In this document: in pieces, positions 16,923 to 27,800 of the stretch
Numbering within the stretch: position 1 is the first letter of the stretch
Layout: every line of letters begins with the position of its first letter
From: Synechococcus sp. GreenBA-s
GTDB taxonomy: Bacteria; Cyanobacteriota; Cyanobacteriia; PCC-6307; Cyanobiaceae
Reading direction: 5' to 3'
Length of the DNA: 35,944 nt
NCBI RefSeq assembly: GCF_024345855.1
Contig: NZ_JAGQBX010000026.1
Location: forward strand, 1-35,944
Translations under genes and position numbers: made by a program
Notes under the pieces: model-generated
The model's database searches: none
Told to the model about the DNA's origin: nothing
The model's input: only the letters and a program-made list of their open reading frames with translations

Positions 16923-18451
16923 AGCAACCCAGCTCCGACTCGCCTCAGCACGGGATAACCATCCTCGGCTCAGGAGCGCGCGACAACGCTCCAGGGTTAC
17001 CGCATGCGAGGTATCCGGCAACCAGTCCCCAACCCCGATCCAGCGGCGCCGTTGCCGCGGCCCCGTTCCAGCCGCCCAGGTCCAGCCGGCCAGCCCCGGT
17101 AGATTCCCGGCCAGCCGCCCGCTGCCGCCGATGCTCGCCGTTGCCGTCCTGGCCGCCGGAAAGGGCACCCGCATGAAGAGCGAGCTGCCCAAGGTGCTGC
17201 AGCCGATCGCCGGCGCCACCCTGGTGGAGCGGGTGCTCTCCAGCTGCGAGGCCCTGGAGCCGGAGCGGCGCCTGCTGATCGTGGGCCACCAGGCCGAGCG
17301 GGTGGAGCAGTCCCTGGCGGCCCACGGCGGCCTGGAGTTCGTGCTGCAGCAGCCGCAGCGGGGCACCGGCCACGCCGTGCAGCAGCTGCTCGAACCCCTG
17401 GCCGGCTTCACGGGGGAGCTGCTGGTGCTCAACGGCGACGTGCCGCTGCTGCGCCCCCAGACCATCGCCGAGCTGGTGGAGCGGCACCGTTCCAGCGGCG
17501 CCGCCGTGACCCTGCTGAGCGCCCGCCTGGCCGACCCCACGGGCTACGGCCGCGTGTTCGCCGATGGAGCCGGCAATGTCTCGGCGATCATCGAGCACCG
17601 CGACTGCACCGACGCCCAGCGCGACAACACCCTCACCAACGCCGGTATCTACATCTTCGACTGGCCTCGGCTGGCCGCGGTGCTGCCCCAGCTGCGCGCC
17701 GACAACGACCAGGGCGAGCTCTACCTCACCGACACCGTGGCGCTGCTACGGCCGGCCATGCACCTGGAGGTGGCCGATGCGGATGAGATCAACGGCATCA
17801 ACGACCGGCTGCAGCTGGCCCAGTGCGAGGCGGTGCTGCAGCAGCGGCTGCGCCAGCACTGGATGCGCGAGGGCGTGACCTTCGTGGATCCGGCCAGCTG
17901 CACCCTCAGCGACCGCACCGTGTTCGGGCGGGATGTGCTGGTGGAGCCCAACTGCCACTTCCGCGGCGCCAACCAGATCGGCGAGGGCTGCCACATCGGC
18001 CCCGGCTCCCTGCTGGAGAACGCCAGCCTCGGCCGCAACGTGGAGGTGCTCTATTCGGTGGTGCGCGAGGCCCGCGTGGCGGACGACTGCGCCATCGGCC
18101 CCTTCGCCCAGCTGCGCCCGGGCGCCGACCTGGCCGCGGACTGCCGCGTGGGCAACTTCGTGGAGATCAAGAAGAGCCGCATCGGCGCCGGCTCGAAGGT
18201 GAACCACCTCAGCTACATCGGCGATGCCGAACTCGGCGAGCAGGTGAACGTGGGGGCCGGCACGATCACCGCCAACTACGACGGCGTGGCCAAGCACCGA
18301 ACCGTGATCGGCTCCGGCAGTAAGACCGGTGCCAACAGCGTGCTGGTGGCACCGATCGAACTCGGCGCCAACGTGACCGTTGGGGCCGGCTCCACCCTCA
18401 CCAAGGACGTGCCCGCCGGCGCCCTGGCCCTGGGCCGCGCCCGCCAGCTGG

Positions 18452-20878
<2,427 letters not shown>

Positions 20879-20991
20879 GGGATGCCCCGGGGACTCACGC
20901 TGCTCCAGGGTTAGCCAGATCGGGGAGAGTCGGCCCACCCCGTCAGTACGGTGCAGCACAGATGCGCCCGCACGGAGCAGGGTCTGGCCCC

Positions 20992-21957
20992 ATGAGCACG
21001 CCGCTGAGCCACTGGGACCTGGACTGGATCGTCGGGGCCCTGCGCGATGGACGCGAACGCTGGCAGCAGGCGTGGCCCCATCCCCGCACCCTGCTGCCCC
21101 TCCCGTCCCAGGCGGCCCTCACCCAGGTGGTGGAGGCCCTCAGCGATGCCCTCTACCCCACCAGCCGGGTCGACGGCGACGACCACGACGTGGACGGCGG
21201 CGTGGCCCGCACCCTGGAGGCCGCCCTGGAGGCCCTGGCGGAGCAGGTGCACATCGAGCTGGAGGTGAACCAGGCGGAAGGGCGCAGCGCCCGCGCTCCG
21301 GGCGCCGTTGATGCAGCGGAACCCGAGGGCCCGGACAGCGCCGACCTGCAGGCCCGGGCCCGGGCCCTGGTGCAGGAATTCGCCACCCACCTGCCCACCG
21401 TCCGCCACCTGCTCGATACGGATCTGCGCGCCGCCTACATCGGCGATCCCGCCGCCGACAGCCTGCACGAGGTGCTGGCCTGCTACCCGGGCTTCAAGGC
21501 GATCACCTACCACCGCTTCGCCCATGCCCTGCATGGCCTGGGGGTGCCGGTGATCGCGCGGATCATCGGCGAGACGGCCCACTCCTGCACCGGGGTGGAC
21601 ATCCATCCCGGTGCCCGCATCGGCGACAGCTTCTTCATCGACCACGGCACCGGCGTGGTGATCGGCGGCACGGCGGTGATCGGCAACCGGGTGCGGCTCT
21701 ACCAGGCGGTGACCCTGGGCGCCAAGCGCTTCCCGGTGGATCAGAACGGCCATCTGGTCAAGGGCGAACCCCGCCACCCGATCGTCGAAGACGACGTGGT
21801 GATCTACTCCGGCGCCACGATCCTGGGACGCGTCACCATCGGCCGGGGCGCCACGATCGGCGGCAATGTGTGGCTCACCTCCTCGGTGCCGGCGGGGGCC
21901 ACGGTGACCCAGGCCATGGCCCGCAACGAGACCTTCTCCGACGGCGCGGGCATCTGA
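20992..21957 (+). CDS. cysE: Serine O-acetyltransferase
   Basis: 321 residues from ATG 20992 (MSTPLSHWDL); ATG 20962 would add ten residues. It transfers acetyl from acetyl-CoA to L-serine, the first step of cysteine synthesis. The N-terminal helical part includes TDLRAAYIGDPAADS. The catalytic domain is a left-handed beta helix with GVDIHPGARIGDSFFIDHGTG, GNRVRLYQAVTLGAK and the C-terminal GGNVWLTSSVPAGATV. The length (about 320, with an extended helical N-terminus and an acidic insertion near residues 90-110) resembles the EpsC/plant-like branch rather than the shorter E. coli type. It may be feedback-inhibited by cysteine, as in the family, but the inhibitor-binding tail is not clear. Confidence 0.93.
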   Translation: MSTPLSHWDLDWIVGALRDGRERWQQAWPHPRTLLPLPSQAALTQVVEALSDALYPTSRVDGDDHDVDGGVARTLEAALEALAEQVHIELEVNQAEGRSARAPGAVDAAEPEGPDSADLQARARALVQEFATHLPTVRHLLDTDLRAAYIGDPAADSLHEVLACYPGFKAITYHRFAHALHGLGVPVIARIIGETAHSCTGVDIHPGARIGDSFFIDHGTGVVIGGTAVIGNRVRLYQAVTLGAKRFPVDQNGHLVKGEPRHPIVEDDVVIYSGATILGRVTIGRGATIGGNVWLTSSVPAGATVTQAMARNETFSDGAGI

Positions 21958-22040
21958 GGGCGGGCCCTGTAGGGCGACGGGCGCCACATTGCACCCCCAA
22001 AGGGATAGGACAATCCCCCAAGACCCCCCCAGGAAGGGAC

Positions 22041-22069
22041 TTGCTTCGACCCAGGGACCTCGCTAAATA
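22041..22069 (+). promoter_or_regulatory. Candidate sigma70-type promoter for the first PilZ gene
   Basis: TTGCTT (22041-22046) and TAAATA (22064-22069) are separated by exactly 17 bp in a locally AT-richer stretch. This would place transcription start near 22076 and leave a leader of about 17 nt before the GTG start at 22093. It is the best matching promoter I see in the window. Confidence 0.5.
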
Positions 22070-22092
22070 AGGGCCGCTGAATTCGATGTGAA

Positions 22093-22500
22093 GTGAAAAA
22101 AAGCGGCGGCGCGGCGACGGATCGACAGCTCCAGCAGAAGGCGGGACAGCGGATCGAGAGACGGACCGTGAAGCGCACCCCTGTGCCGCTGATGACGGGG
22201 GCGGTGCGAGCCGAGCTGGTGACGCCGGAGCAGGTCTTCCCGCGGGGCCAGCTCTGGGACATCAGCCCGATCGGGGGCTGCCTGGTGGTGCGCGACTTCA
22301 TCGATGAGCTGATGGAGGGTGCCCTGGTGACGGTGCGCCTGATCTGCGACTCCACCCACCAGATCCTGGAGGTTCAGGGCCAGACGAGGTGGAGTCACCC
22401 TGAGCACAGCTCCACCTTCCTGGGGATCCACTTCGCCGAGGGCCGCCTGCCCAAGGGGCTGTTCCTCGATTCCTACCTGGATCCGCACTGGGCGGACTGA
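22093..22500 (+). CDS. PilZ-domain protein (first of a paralogous pair)
   Basis: 135 residues from GTG 22093 (MKKSGGAATD). It carries the two c-di-GMP binding motifs of PilZ domains: RxxxR as RTVKR and [DN]xSxxG as DISPIGG, with the usual spacing for the beta-barrel. The C-terminus ends FLDSYLDPHWAD. A stand-alone PilZ domain of this size usually acts as a c-di-GMP receptor that binds a partner protein. No diguanylate cyclase or phosphodiesterase gene is in the window. It converges on the Ca2+-ATPase gene with a 14-bp gap. A related protein is encoded at 26968, and the two flank the ATPase / YbjN / protease cluster. Confidence 0.85.
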   Translation: MKKSGGAATDRQLQQKAGQRIERRTVKRTPVPLMTGAVRAELVTPEQVFPRGQLWDISPIGGCLVVRDFIDELMEGALVTVRLICDSTHQILEVQGQTRWSHPEHSSTFLGIHFAEGRLPKGLFLDSYLDPHWAD

Positions 22501-22514
22501 GCCTGATCCGGAGA

Positions 22515-25355
22515 TCACGGCGCGGCCTGGGCCTGGCTGGGCTGCATACGCCGCCACCGCCGCACGGCCTTCTCGGCCTCCAGGTAGGCGACGAACAGCC
22601 CGCTGCAGCCCAGGCAGATCGCCAGGTTGGTCGCCGTCAGGGGCGTGAGCTGGAAGAACCGGGCCAGGGCGGGCACCTGCAGCAGGGCCAGCTGGGCCGC
22701 GCCGCTGAGCAGCACCGACCCCAGCAGCCAGGGGTTGCCCAGGGGGCTGGTGGTCAGCAGCGGCCGCTCGCTGCCGGCCGCCAGGGCATGGCCCAGCTGC
22801 GCCAGGCAGAGGGTGGTGAACACCATCGTGGGCCAGGGGGCTCCGGAGCGCGCCGCCACCAGCATCAGCCCCAGGGTGAGGGCCGCGAACATCAGGCCGA
22901 TGCGCAGGATCGCGGCACCGGTGCCCTGGGCGAAGATCGGCTCGCGGGCCGGCAGCGGAGGCCGCTGCATCAGCTCCTGATCCACGGGGCCGAGGGCCAG
23001 GGCCAGGGCCGGCACGCCGTCGGTCACCAGGTTGATCCAGAGGATCTGCAGGGGGGTGAGCGGCACCCCCAGCAGCGGGGCGGCGCTGATCGCCACCAGC
23101 TCGCCGATGTTGCTGGCCAGCACATAGATCACGAAGCGGCGGATCGTCGCCAGCACCCGGCGGCCCTCCTCCACGGCGCTCACGATCGTGGCGAAGTTGT
23201 CGTCGAGCAGCACCATGTCGGCGGCCTCCTTGCAGACCTCCGTGCCCTGCAGCCCCATGGCCACCCCGATGTGGGCCTGGCGCAGGGCCGGGGCGTCGTT
23301 GATGCCATCGCCGGTCATCGCCACGATCGCGCCCCCCGCCTGCAGCGCCTGCACGATGCGCAGCTTCTGCTCCGGTGGAACCCGGGCGTAGAGGTCGCAG
23401 CCGGCCACGGCGACCGCCAGCTCGGCGTCACTGAGCCGTTCCAGCTCCTGGCCCAGCAGCACCGGACTCTGGGGGTCGGCCAGGCCGATGCCGGCACCGA
23501 TGCTGCGGGCGGTGAGGGGGTGATCGCCGGTGATCATCACCACGCGGATGCCGGCGCTGCGGCAGCGCGCCAGGGCCGCCGGCACCTCCGCCCGGGCCGG
23601 ATCCCGCTGGCCCACCAGCCCCAGCAGGATCCAGTCGGCGCTGGCGGCGGGCTCGGCCAGGGCCCGGGACGGTCCGCAGGCCAGGGCCAGCACCCGCTGG
23701 CCGGACGCCGCCAGGCCCTGGGCCTGCTCCAGCCACCAGCGCCGCTGCAGCGCGCTCAGCGGCGCCACGCCAGCGCCATCCAGCCAGCGGTCGCAGCGGG
23801 CCAGCAGGACCTCGGGGGCCCCCTTGGCGATGGCGAGCTGCTCACCCGCGGCCGGGGGGCCACCACCAGTCGCCGGATCCGCCAGGCCGGTCTGGAGCTC
23901 TCCGCCGGCGTCCAGCACCACCACCGCCATCCACTGGCGCTCGGCGGAGAAGGGCAGCTCGGCCAGCCGCGGGTGGCACCGGCGGATCACCTCGGCATCA
24001 AGGCCGGCGCGCTCGGCGGCCAGCAGCAGGGCCCCCTCGGTCGGATCGCCCAGGAGTGGTCGCTCGTGGAGGGCTGGCCCAGCCGCCGCCGCCGGCATCT
24101 CGGCCGCCGCCGGACTCCCGCCGATCGCCGCCGGACCCCAGCGGGCGTCGTTGCAGAGCACCCCGGCCGTGAGCAGCAGCGGCAGGGCCCCGGGGGTGCT
24201 GCCGGGCCGGGCCCCGGCCGGTGGCGGCACGGCCTGCCGCTGCAGGGGATCCCCGGTGTGCGGAAACTCCCGCTCCCAGGCCAGGCTCACGGTGCCCAGC
24301 CGCAGGCTCTGCACCACCTGGCGGTTCTCGGTGAGGGTGCCGGTCTTGTCGGTGCAGATCACCGTGACCGAGCCGAGGGTCTCCACGGCCGGGAGACGCC
24401 GGATCAGGGCCTGGCGGCGCACCATCCGCTGGGTGCCGATCGCCAGGGTCACGGTGATCACGGCCGGCAGTCCCTCCGGCACCACCGCCACGGCGGCCGC
24501 CAGAGCCATCTCCAGCAGCGCCAGCAGGGGCTGCCCCAGCCAGGCCCCCAGCAGCATCGCGGCCCCCACCAGCACCAGGGCCCCGCCCACCAGCTGCGCC
24601 GAGAGCTGATCCAGCCGCCGCTGCAGCGGCGAGCGCTCCCGCGGCGTGCGGCGCAGCAACAGGGCGATGCGCCCCAGCTCGGTGGCCAGGCCCGTGGCGG
24701 TCACCAGCGCCAGCCCCTGGCCGCGCACCACCTCCGTGCCCTGGAACACGCAGTTGCGCCGCTCCGCCACCGGCGTGCCCTCGGGCAGCACCAGCTCGGC
24801 CCGCTTGTCCACCGTGTCCGACTCGCCCGTGAGGGCCGCCTCGCGCAGGCCCAGCTCACTGCCCTGCAGCAGGCGGGCATCGGCGGCCACCCGATCGCCT
24901 GCCGCCAGCCGGATCCGATCGCCCGGCACCAGCTGCTCGGCCGCCAGCACCTGCCACTGCCCGTCCCGGCACACCGACACCTGGGGCTGGGCCAGCTGGC
25001 GCAGGGCCTGCAGGGCCCGCTCGGCCCGGCTCTCCTGCAGGTAGCCCAGCGCCGCGTTGAGCGCCACGATCAGGCCGATGGCGATCGTGTCCCGCGGCAG
25101 CCGCTGGGCGCTGAGATCCAGCCAGGCCGCCACCGCGGCCACCGCCAGCAGCAACTGCAGCATCACGTTGCCGAACTGGTCGAACAGGATCCGCATGCGG
25201 CCCCGGCCCGGCTCCGGCTCCAGGCGATTGGGGCCCAGCGCGGCCAGCCGTTCGCTCGCCTGCTCCGTCGTCAGCCCCTGCGGCGCGGCGGCGAGGGCGG
25301 CCAGGCAGGCCTCCGGCGCGAGGGCATGCCAGCTCGGCGGGGCGGGATCAGGCAC
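22515..25355 (-). CDS. P-type Ca2+-transporting ATPase (PMA1/SERCA-like)
   Basis: 946 residues from GTG 25355 (PDPAPPSWHALAPEACLAAL); the frame is open to 25475 but overlaps the upstream gene there. It has an N-terminal cation-ATPase domain (about 8-60), TGES (176-179), M4 VVPEGLPAVIT (293-297 PEGLP), phosphorylated D336 in DKTGTLTE, MITGDHPLTA, and MTGDGINDAP. M5 SNIGE and M6 NLVTDGVP match the residues that bind Ca2+ in SERCA, which supports Ca2+ efflux. A C-terminal helical membrane domain is present. It is the last gene of a minus-strand run after YbjN-like and protease genes (44 bp after YbjN), so it is probably co-transcribed with them. Confidence 0.92.
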   Translation of the reverse strand: MPDPAPPSWHALAPEACLAALAAAPQGLTTEQASERLAALGPNRLEPEPGRGRMRILFDQFGNVMLQLLLAVAAVAAWLDLSAQRLPRDTIAIGLIVALNAALGYLQESRAERALQALRQLAQPQVSVCRDGQWQVLAAEQLVPGDRIRLAAGDRVAADARLLQGSELGLREAALTGESDTVDKRAELVLPEGTPVAERRNCVFQGTEVVRGQGLALVTATGLATELGRIALLLRRTPRERSPLQRRLDQLSAQLVGGALVLVGAAMLLGAWLGQPLLALLEMALAAAVAVVPEGLPAVITVTLAIGTQRMVRRQALIRRLPAVETLGSVTVICTDKTGTLTENRQVVQSLRLGTVSLAWEREFPHTGDPLQRQAVPPPAGARPGSTPGALPLLLTAGVLCNDARWGPAAIGGSPAAAEMPAAAAGPALHERPLLGDPTEGALLLAAERAGLDAEVIRRCHPRLAELPFSAERQWMAVVVLDAGGELQTGLADPATGGGPPAAGEQLAIAKGAPEVLLARCDRWLDGAGVAPLSALQRRWWLEQAQGLAASGQRVLALACGPSRALAEPAASADWILLGLVGQRDPARAEVPAALARCRSAGIRVVMITGDHPLTARSIGAGIGLADPQSPVLLGQELERLSDAELAVAVAGCDLYARVPPEQKLRIVQALQAGGAIVAMTGDGINDAPALRQAHIGVAMGLQGTEVCKEAADMVLLDDNFATIVSAVEEGRRVLATIRRFVIYVLASNIGELVAISAAPLLGVPLTPLQILWINLVTDGVPALALALGPVDQELMQRPPLPAREPIFAQGTGAAILRIGLMFAALTLGLMLVAARSGAPWPTMVFTTLCLAQLGHALAAGSERPLLTTSPLGNPWLLGSVLLSGAAQLALLQVPALARFFQLTPLTATNLAICLGCSGLFVAYLEAEKAVRRWRRMQPSQAQAAP

Positions 25356-25398
25356 GCGCCCGGGGCGGCTCGATCCCCACGCTAGGGGCGCTGGCCGC

Positions 25399-25884
25399 TC
25401 AGGCCTGGCCCAGCTGCTCGGCGCCGAATTCCCGGGCCAGCTCGTCGTCGAACTGGTCGGCCACGCTGGCCACATCCAGCAGCATCCGCGCGAACTCGGG
25501 CTTGCCCAGGCCCGGCAGGGTGCGCTCCGCCGCCACCACCACCACGTCCTCGTCGACCCCGAAGCAGCAGCCCACCACGATCCGGTTCAGCTCCAGGCAG
25601 CGCCGGTAGAAGGCCAGCAGGTTGTGGTCGGGCAGCCGCAGGATCGGCGAGCGCACCTCCAGGGTGTCCTCATCGAGGATTCCATTGCGGTGCAGCCCCA
25701 CCTCGAGCGTGGCGCTGCCCACCTGCAGCGACCAGTCGGCGCCGTCGTCGGCGTCCTCGCGCTGGCCGTCGATGCCAAGCCCCGCCAGCACCTCATCCAC
25801 CAGATCCGCGATCTGCTCCAGGGAGGGGGCGGCCGGCTCGCGGGCAAGCCAGCGGGCCAGCAGATCGGGAAGGAAGCCCGTCAT
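25399..25884 (-). CDS. YbjN-domain protein
   Basis: 161 residues from ATG 25884. The alpha/beta pattern (LEQIADLVDEVLAGLGI, WSLQVGSATLEVGL, then LPDHNLLAFYRRCLELNRIVVG, VVVVAAERTLPGL) matches YbjN/type III secretion chaperone-like proteins found in all cyanobacteria. These are small soluble proteins thought to bind other proteins; their exact task in cyanobacteria is unknown. It lies 33 bp after the protease stop and 44 bp before the Ca2+-ATPase start, between two genes of the same strand, suggesting one operon and perhaps a helper role for one of them (inference). Confidence 0.75.
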   Translation of the reverse strand: MTGFLPDLLARWLAREPAAPSLEQIADLVDEVLAGLGIDGQREDADDGADWSLQVGSATLEVGLHRNGILDEDTLEVRSPILRLPDHNLLAFYRRCLELNRIVVGCCFGVDEDVVVVAAERTLPGLGKPEFARMLLDVASVADQFDDELAREFGAEQLGQA

Positions 25885-25917
25885 GGCCGCGTCGGCCGGC
25901 CCTGCCGGATCGGCCCG

Positions 25918-26781
25918 TCAGAGGGTGGCACCGCAGACCGGGCAGTAGGGCCGCTGCCCGGGGTTGGCCGCCCCACAGACCGGGCAGCGCTCGGCGGCGG
26001 GGGGCTCGGGCTCTGCCGCGGCCCCGGGGACCTCCGGGGATCCGGCCGCGGCGACCAGCTCCTCGAACGCATCGGCCAGGGCGATCAGGGCGCCGCAATT
26101 GTGGCAGTAGTCGGCGCTGCGGGAGGCCATGCCGCAGCTGGGGCAGTAGTGGAGGCCCCCCTGGGCGCGCTCCTGCAGGTAGTCGTTGAAGCGGCGGTAG
26201 AGCAGCGGCGCCGGGATCGCGAAGTTGAGGCCCTGGGAGTCGGCGCGGCTGCAGGTGATCAGGCCCACCAGCTCGGCCCGGTCATCGCAGATGGGGCCGC
26301 CGCTGTTGCCGGGATTGATCGCCGCATCGAGCTGGATGTAGCGACGTCCGTCGATCGAGCGCTCGATGCCGCTCACCACGCCGGAGCTGAGGCTGTAGTC
26401 GAGGCCGAGGGGATGGCCGATCGCATAGACGGTCTCGCCCACCTGGGGCATCCGCCCCTCCGGGGCCCGCGCAGCGATCAAGGGCTGGCGGGCCAGGCCG
26501 ATCGCCGCGTCCAGCAGAGGCGGTTCCAGCTGCAGGAAGGCCAGGTCGGGATCGCGGTAGGCCCGCACCACCCGCCCCGGCCCCTGCTGGCCGTTGCTGA
26601 GGCGCACCAGCACCGTGCTCCAGCCCTCCACCAGGTGGTGGTTCGTGGCCACCAGTCCGGCGCGGCTGAGCAGCACCCCGCCGCCGGACCCGTCGGGCAC
26701 ATCGATCGCCACCACCGAGCCCGAGACCCGGCGGAACACCTCGGAAGCCGGCAGCGGCGGCTCCAGGCACTGCAAGGCCAT
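25918..26781 (-). CDS. Trypsin-like serine protease with two C-terminal zinc ribbons
   Basis: 287 residues from ATG 26781 (MALQCLEPPLPASEVFRRV); an in-frame ATG at 26874 would add a basic 31-residue stretch. The protease domain (about 13-205) has an HtrA/DegP-like triad: H49 in ATNHHLVEG, D79 in DPDLAFL and S160 in NPGNSGGP. There is no signal peptide and no PDZ domain. Instead the C-terminus has two CxxC...CxxC zinc ribbons: C213, C216, C226, C229 and C266, C269, C280, C283, joined by an Ala/Pro/Glu-rich linker. It is probably a cytoplasmic regulatory protease or a degenerate protease used as a scaffold. It is first in the run protease-YbjN-Ca2+-ATPase and divergent from the second PilZ gene. 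Confidence 0.85.
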   Translation of the reverse strand: MALQCLEPPLPASEVFRRVSGSVVAIDVPDGSGGGVLLSRAGLVATNHHLVEGWSTVLVRLSNGQQGPGRVVRAYRDPDLAFLQLEPPLLDAAIGLARQPLIAARAPEGRMPQVGETVYAIGHPLGLDYSLSSGVVSGIERSIDGRRYIQLDAAINPGNSGGPICDDRAELVGLITCSRADSQGLNFAIPAPLLYRRFNDYLQERAQGGLHYCPSCGMASRSADYCHNCGALIALADAFEELVAAAGSPEVPGAAAEPEPPAAERCPVCGAANPGQRPYCPVCGATL

Positions 26782-26967
26782 CTGCAGACGAGACCAGTGG
26801 GTTTGCAGCCCCCGCCGCCACCGCCCGAGCCAGCACCCGAGCCTCCGCACGCACCGCACGCCTGCCTGGCCCATGCCATCGCCCAAGCCCTGGGTCGAAC
26901 CGTAAGCACCCAGCCAGCAACCCTGGGAAACATCCCTAGGGTGAGGCTGCGTCCTCCAACGGCTGCA

Positions 26968-27354
26968 ATGCCGAACGTGCAGAGGGTCCCCCGGGGCCAC
27001 AAGCGTCAGCCGATCCCCTTCTCCGCCGGGGTGATCGTGGTGGAGGTGAGCTTTGCCGGGGCCGGCGATGGCCAGGACGGCACTGGCCTCACCTACCCGG
27101 CCACCCTTTGGGACATCACGCGGGAGGGCTGCTGTGCCCTGGTGCAGGGCGATCTCGACGAGCAGGTGGGCCACAGCTGCCAGCTCACGATTCGCGATGC
27201 CCAGTCCCCCGAGGCGGTGAGCTTGGAGGCCACGCTGCAGTGGTGCGATCCGGAGATGCACAACGCCTTCTGTGGCTTCTCATTCCTGCAGCAGGGCGGC
27301 CTGCCGGCAGATACGTTCCTGGAGAGCTACCTCCAGGACAGCTGGGCCGACTGA
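26968..27354 (+). CDS. PilZ-like domain protein (second of the pair)
   Basis: 128 residues from ATG 26968 (MPNVQRVPRGHKRQPIPF). It has RxxxR as RGHKR and DxTxxG as DITREG, where Thr replaces the usual Ser, followed by a beta-barrel pattern. The tail FLESYLQDSWAD closely matches the FLDSYLDPHWAD of the protein encoded at 22093, and LWDI precedes the second motif in both, so the two are paralogues. c-di-GMP binding is plausible but less sure than for the first, given the Ser to Thr change. It contains a run of Cys (GCCALV) and two more cysteines near the end. It is divergent from the zinc-ribbon protease (186 bp between the starts) and convergent with the small secreted protein. Confidence 0.75.
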   Translation: MPNVQRVPRGHKRQPIPFSAGVIVVEVSFAGAGDGQDGTGLTYPATLWDITREGCCALVQGDLDEQVGHSCQLTIRDAQSPEAVSLEATLQWCDPEMHNAFCGFSFLQQGGLPADTFLESYLQDSWAD

Positions 27355-27390
27355 GGCCAGGCCCCGGCCATCCGCCCCACCCCCAGCCGG

Positions 27391-27678
27391 TCAGAACAGG
27401 ATCGGCAGGTAGCTGGGTCTGGTGCCGCTGCGGTCGCTCCAGTCGACGCGGCAGGTGTAGGTGACCGTGCCCCCCTGGCGGCCGACCCGCACCCGGGTGC
27501 GGGTGACGATGGCGTTGGCCGGCAGCGGCAGCTGGGCCCGGTTGCAGGCATCCACTTCGGAGATGTAGGAGCCGAAGGTCGCGGTGGCCGCCCGGGCCGG
27601 GCTCACCAGCAGGCTCGCCGCGCCGCCCAGGCCCCCGATGACGCCGAGGAGGGCCAGGCCAAGCAGGGGTCGGGTCAT
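27391..27678 (-). CDS. Small secreted protein of unknown function
   Basis: 95 residues from ATG 27678; ATG 27711 would add 11 residues. The N-terminus is a clear signal peptide: MTRPLLGLALLGVIGG, hydrophobic to about residue 28, with an AxA-like cleavage site (SPARA). The mature part of about 65 residues has two cysteines (DACNRAQ and YTCRVDW) that could form a disulfide in the periplasm. It is rich in Thr, Arg and Val, probably all beta. I recognise no family. It sits between the second PilZ gene (convergent) and the exchanger gene (divergent). Confidence 0.65.
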   Translation of the reverse strand: MTRPLLGLALLGVIGGLGGAASLLVSPARAATATFGSYISEVDACNRAQLPLPANAIVTRTRVRVGRQGGTVTYTCRVDWSDRSGTRPSYLPILF

Positions 27679-27773
27679 GGCGGGCGTGGAGGGACGGGTG
27701 ATTGAAGCCATCGTATGGAGATCGGCCCGACCCGGCTATGGCCCGCGGCCGCGGCTTCCTCGCTTCGGGTGCT

Positions 27774-27779
27774 GATAAT
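27774..27779 (+). promoter_or_regulatory. Possible -10 element for the CaCA exchanger gene
   Basis: GATAAT at 27774-27779, 21 bp before the ATG at 27801, resembles a sigma70 -10 box and stands out in a GC-rich region. No good -35 is found 16-18 bp upstream. Confidence 0.25.
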
Positions 27780-27800
27780 GCACTGATCTCAGGCCCCGCC

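Noticed and set aside
16923-17540. Upstream extension of the LysR-like gene
   Set aside because: It runs antisense to the beginning of glmU and lacks LysR features; GTG 16922 gives the normal family length.
22788-25385. Long plus-strand frame of 865 residues antisense to the Ca2+-ATPase
   Set aside because: Gln/His/Arg-rich shadow without domains, while the ATPase has every family motif.
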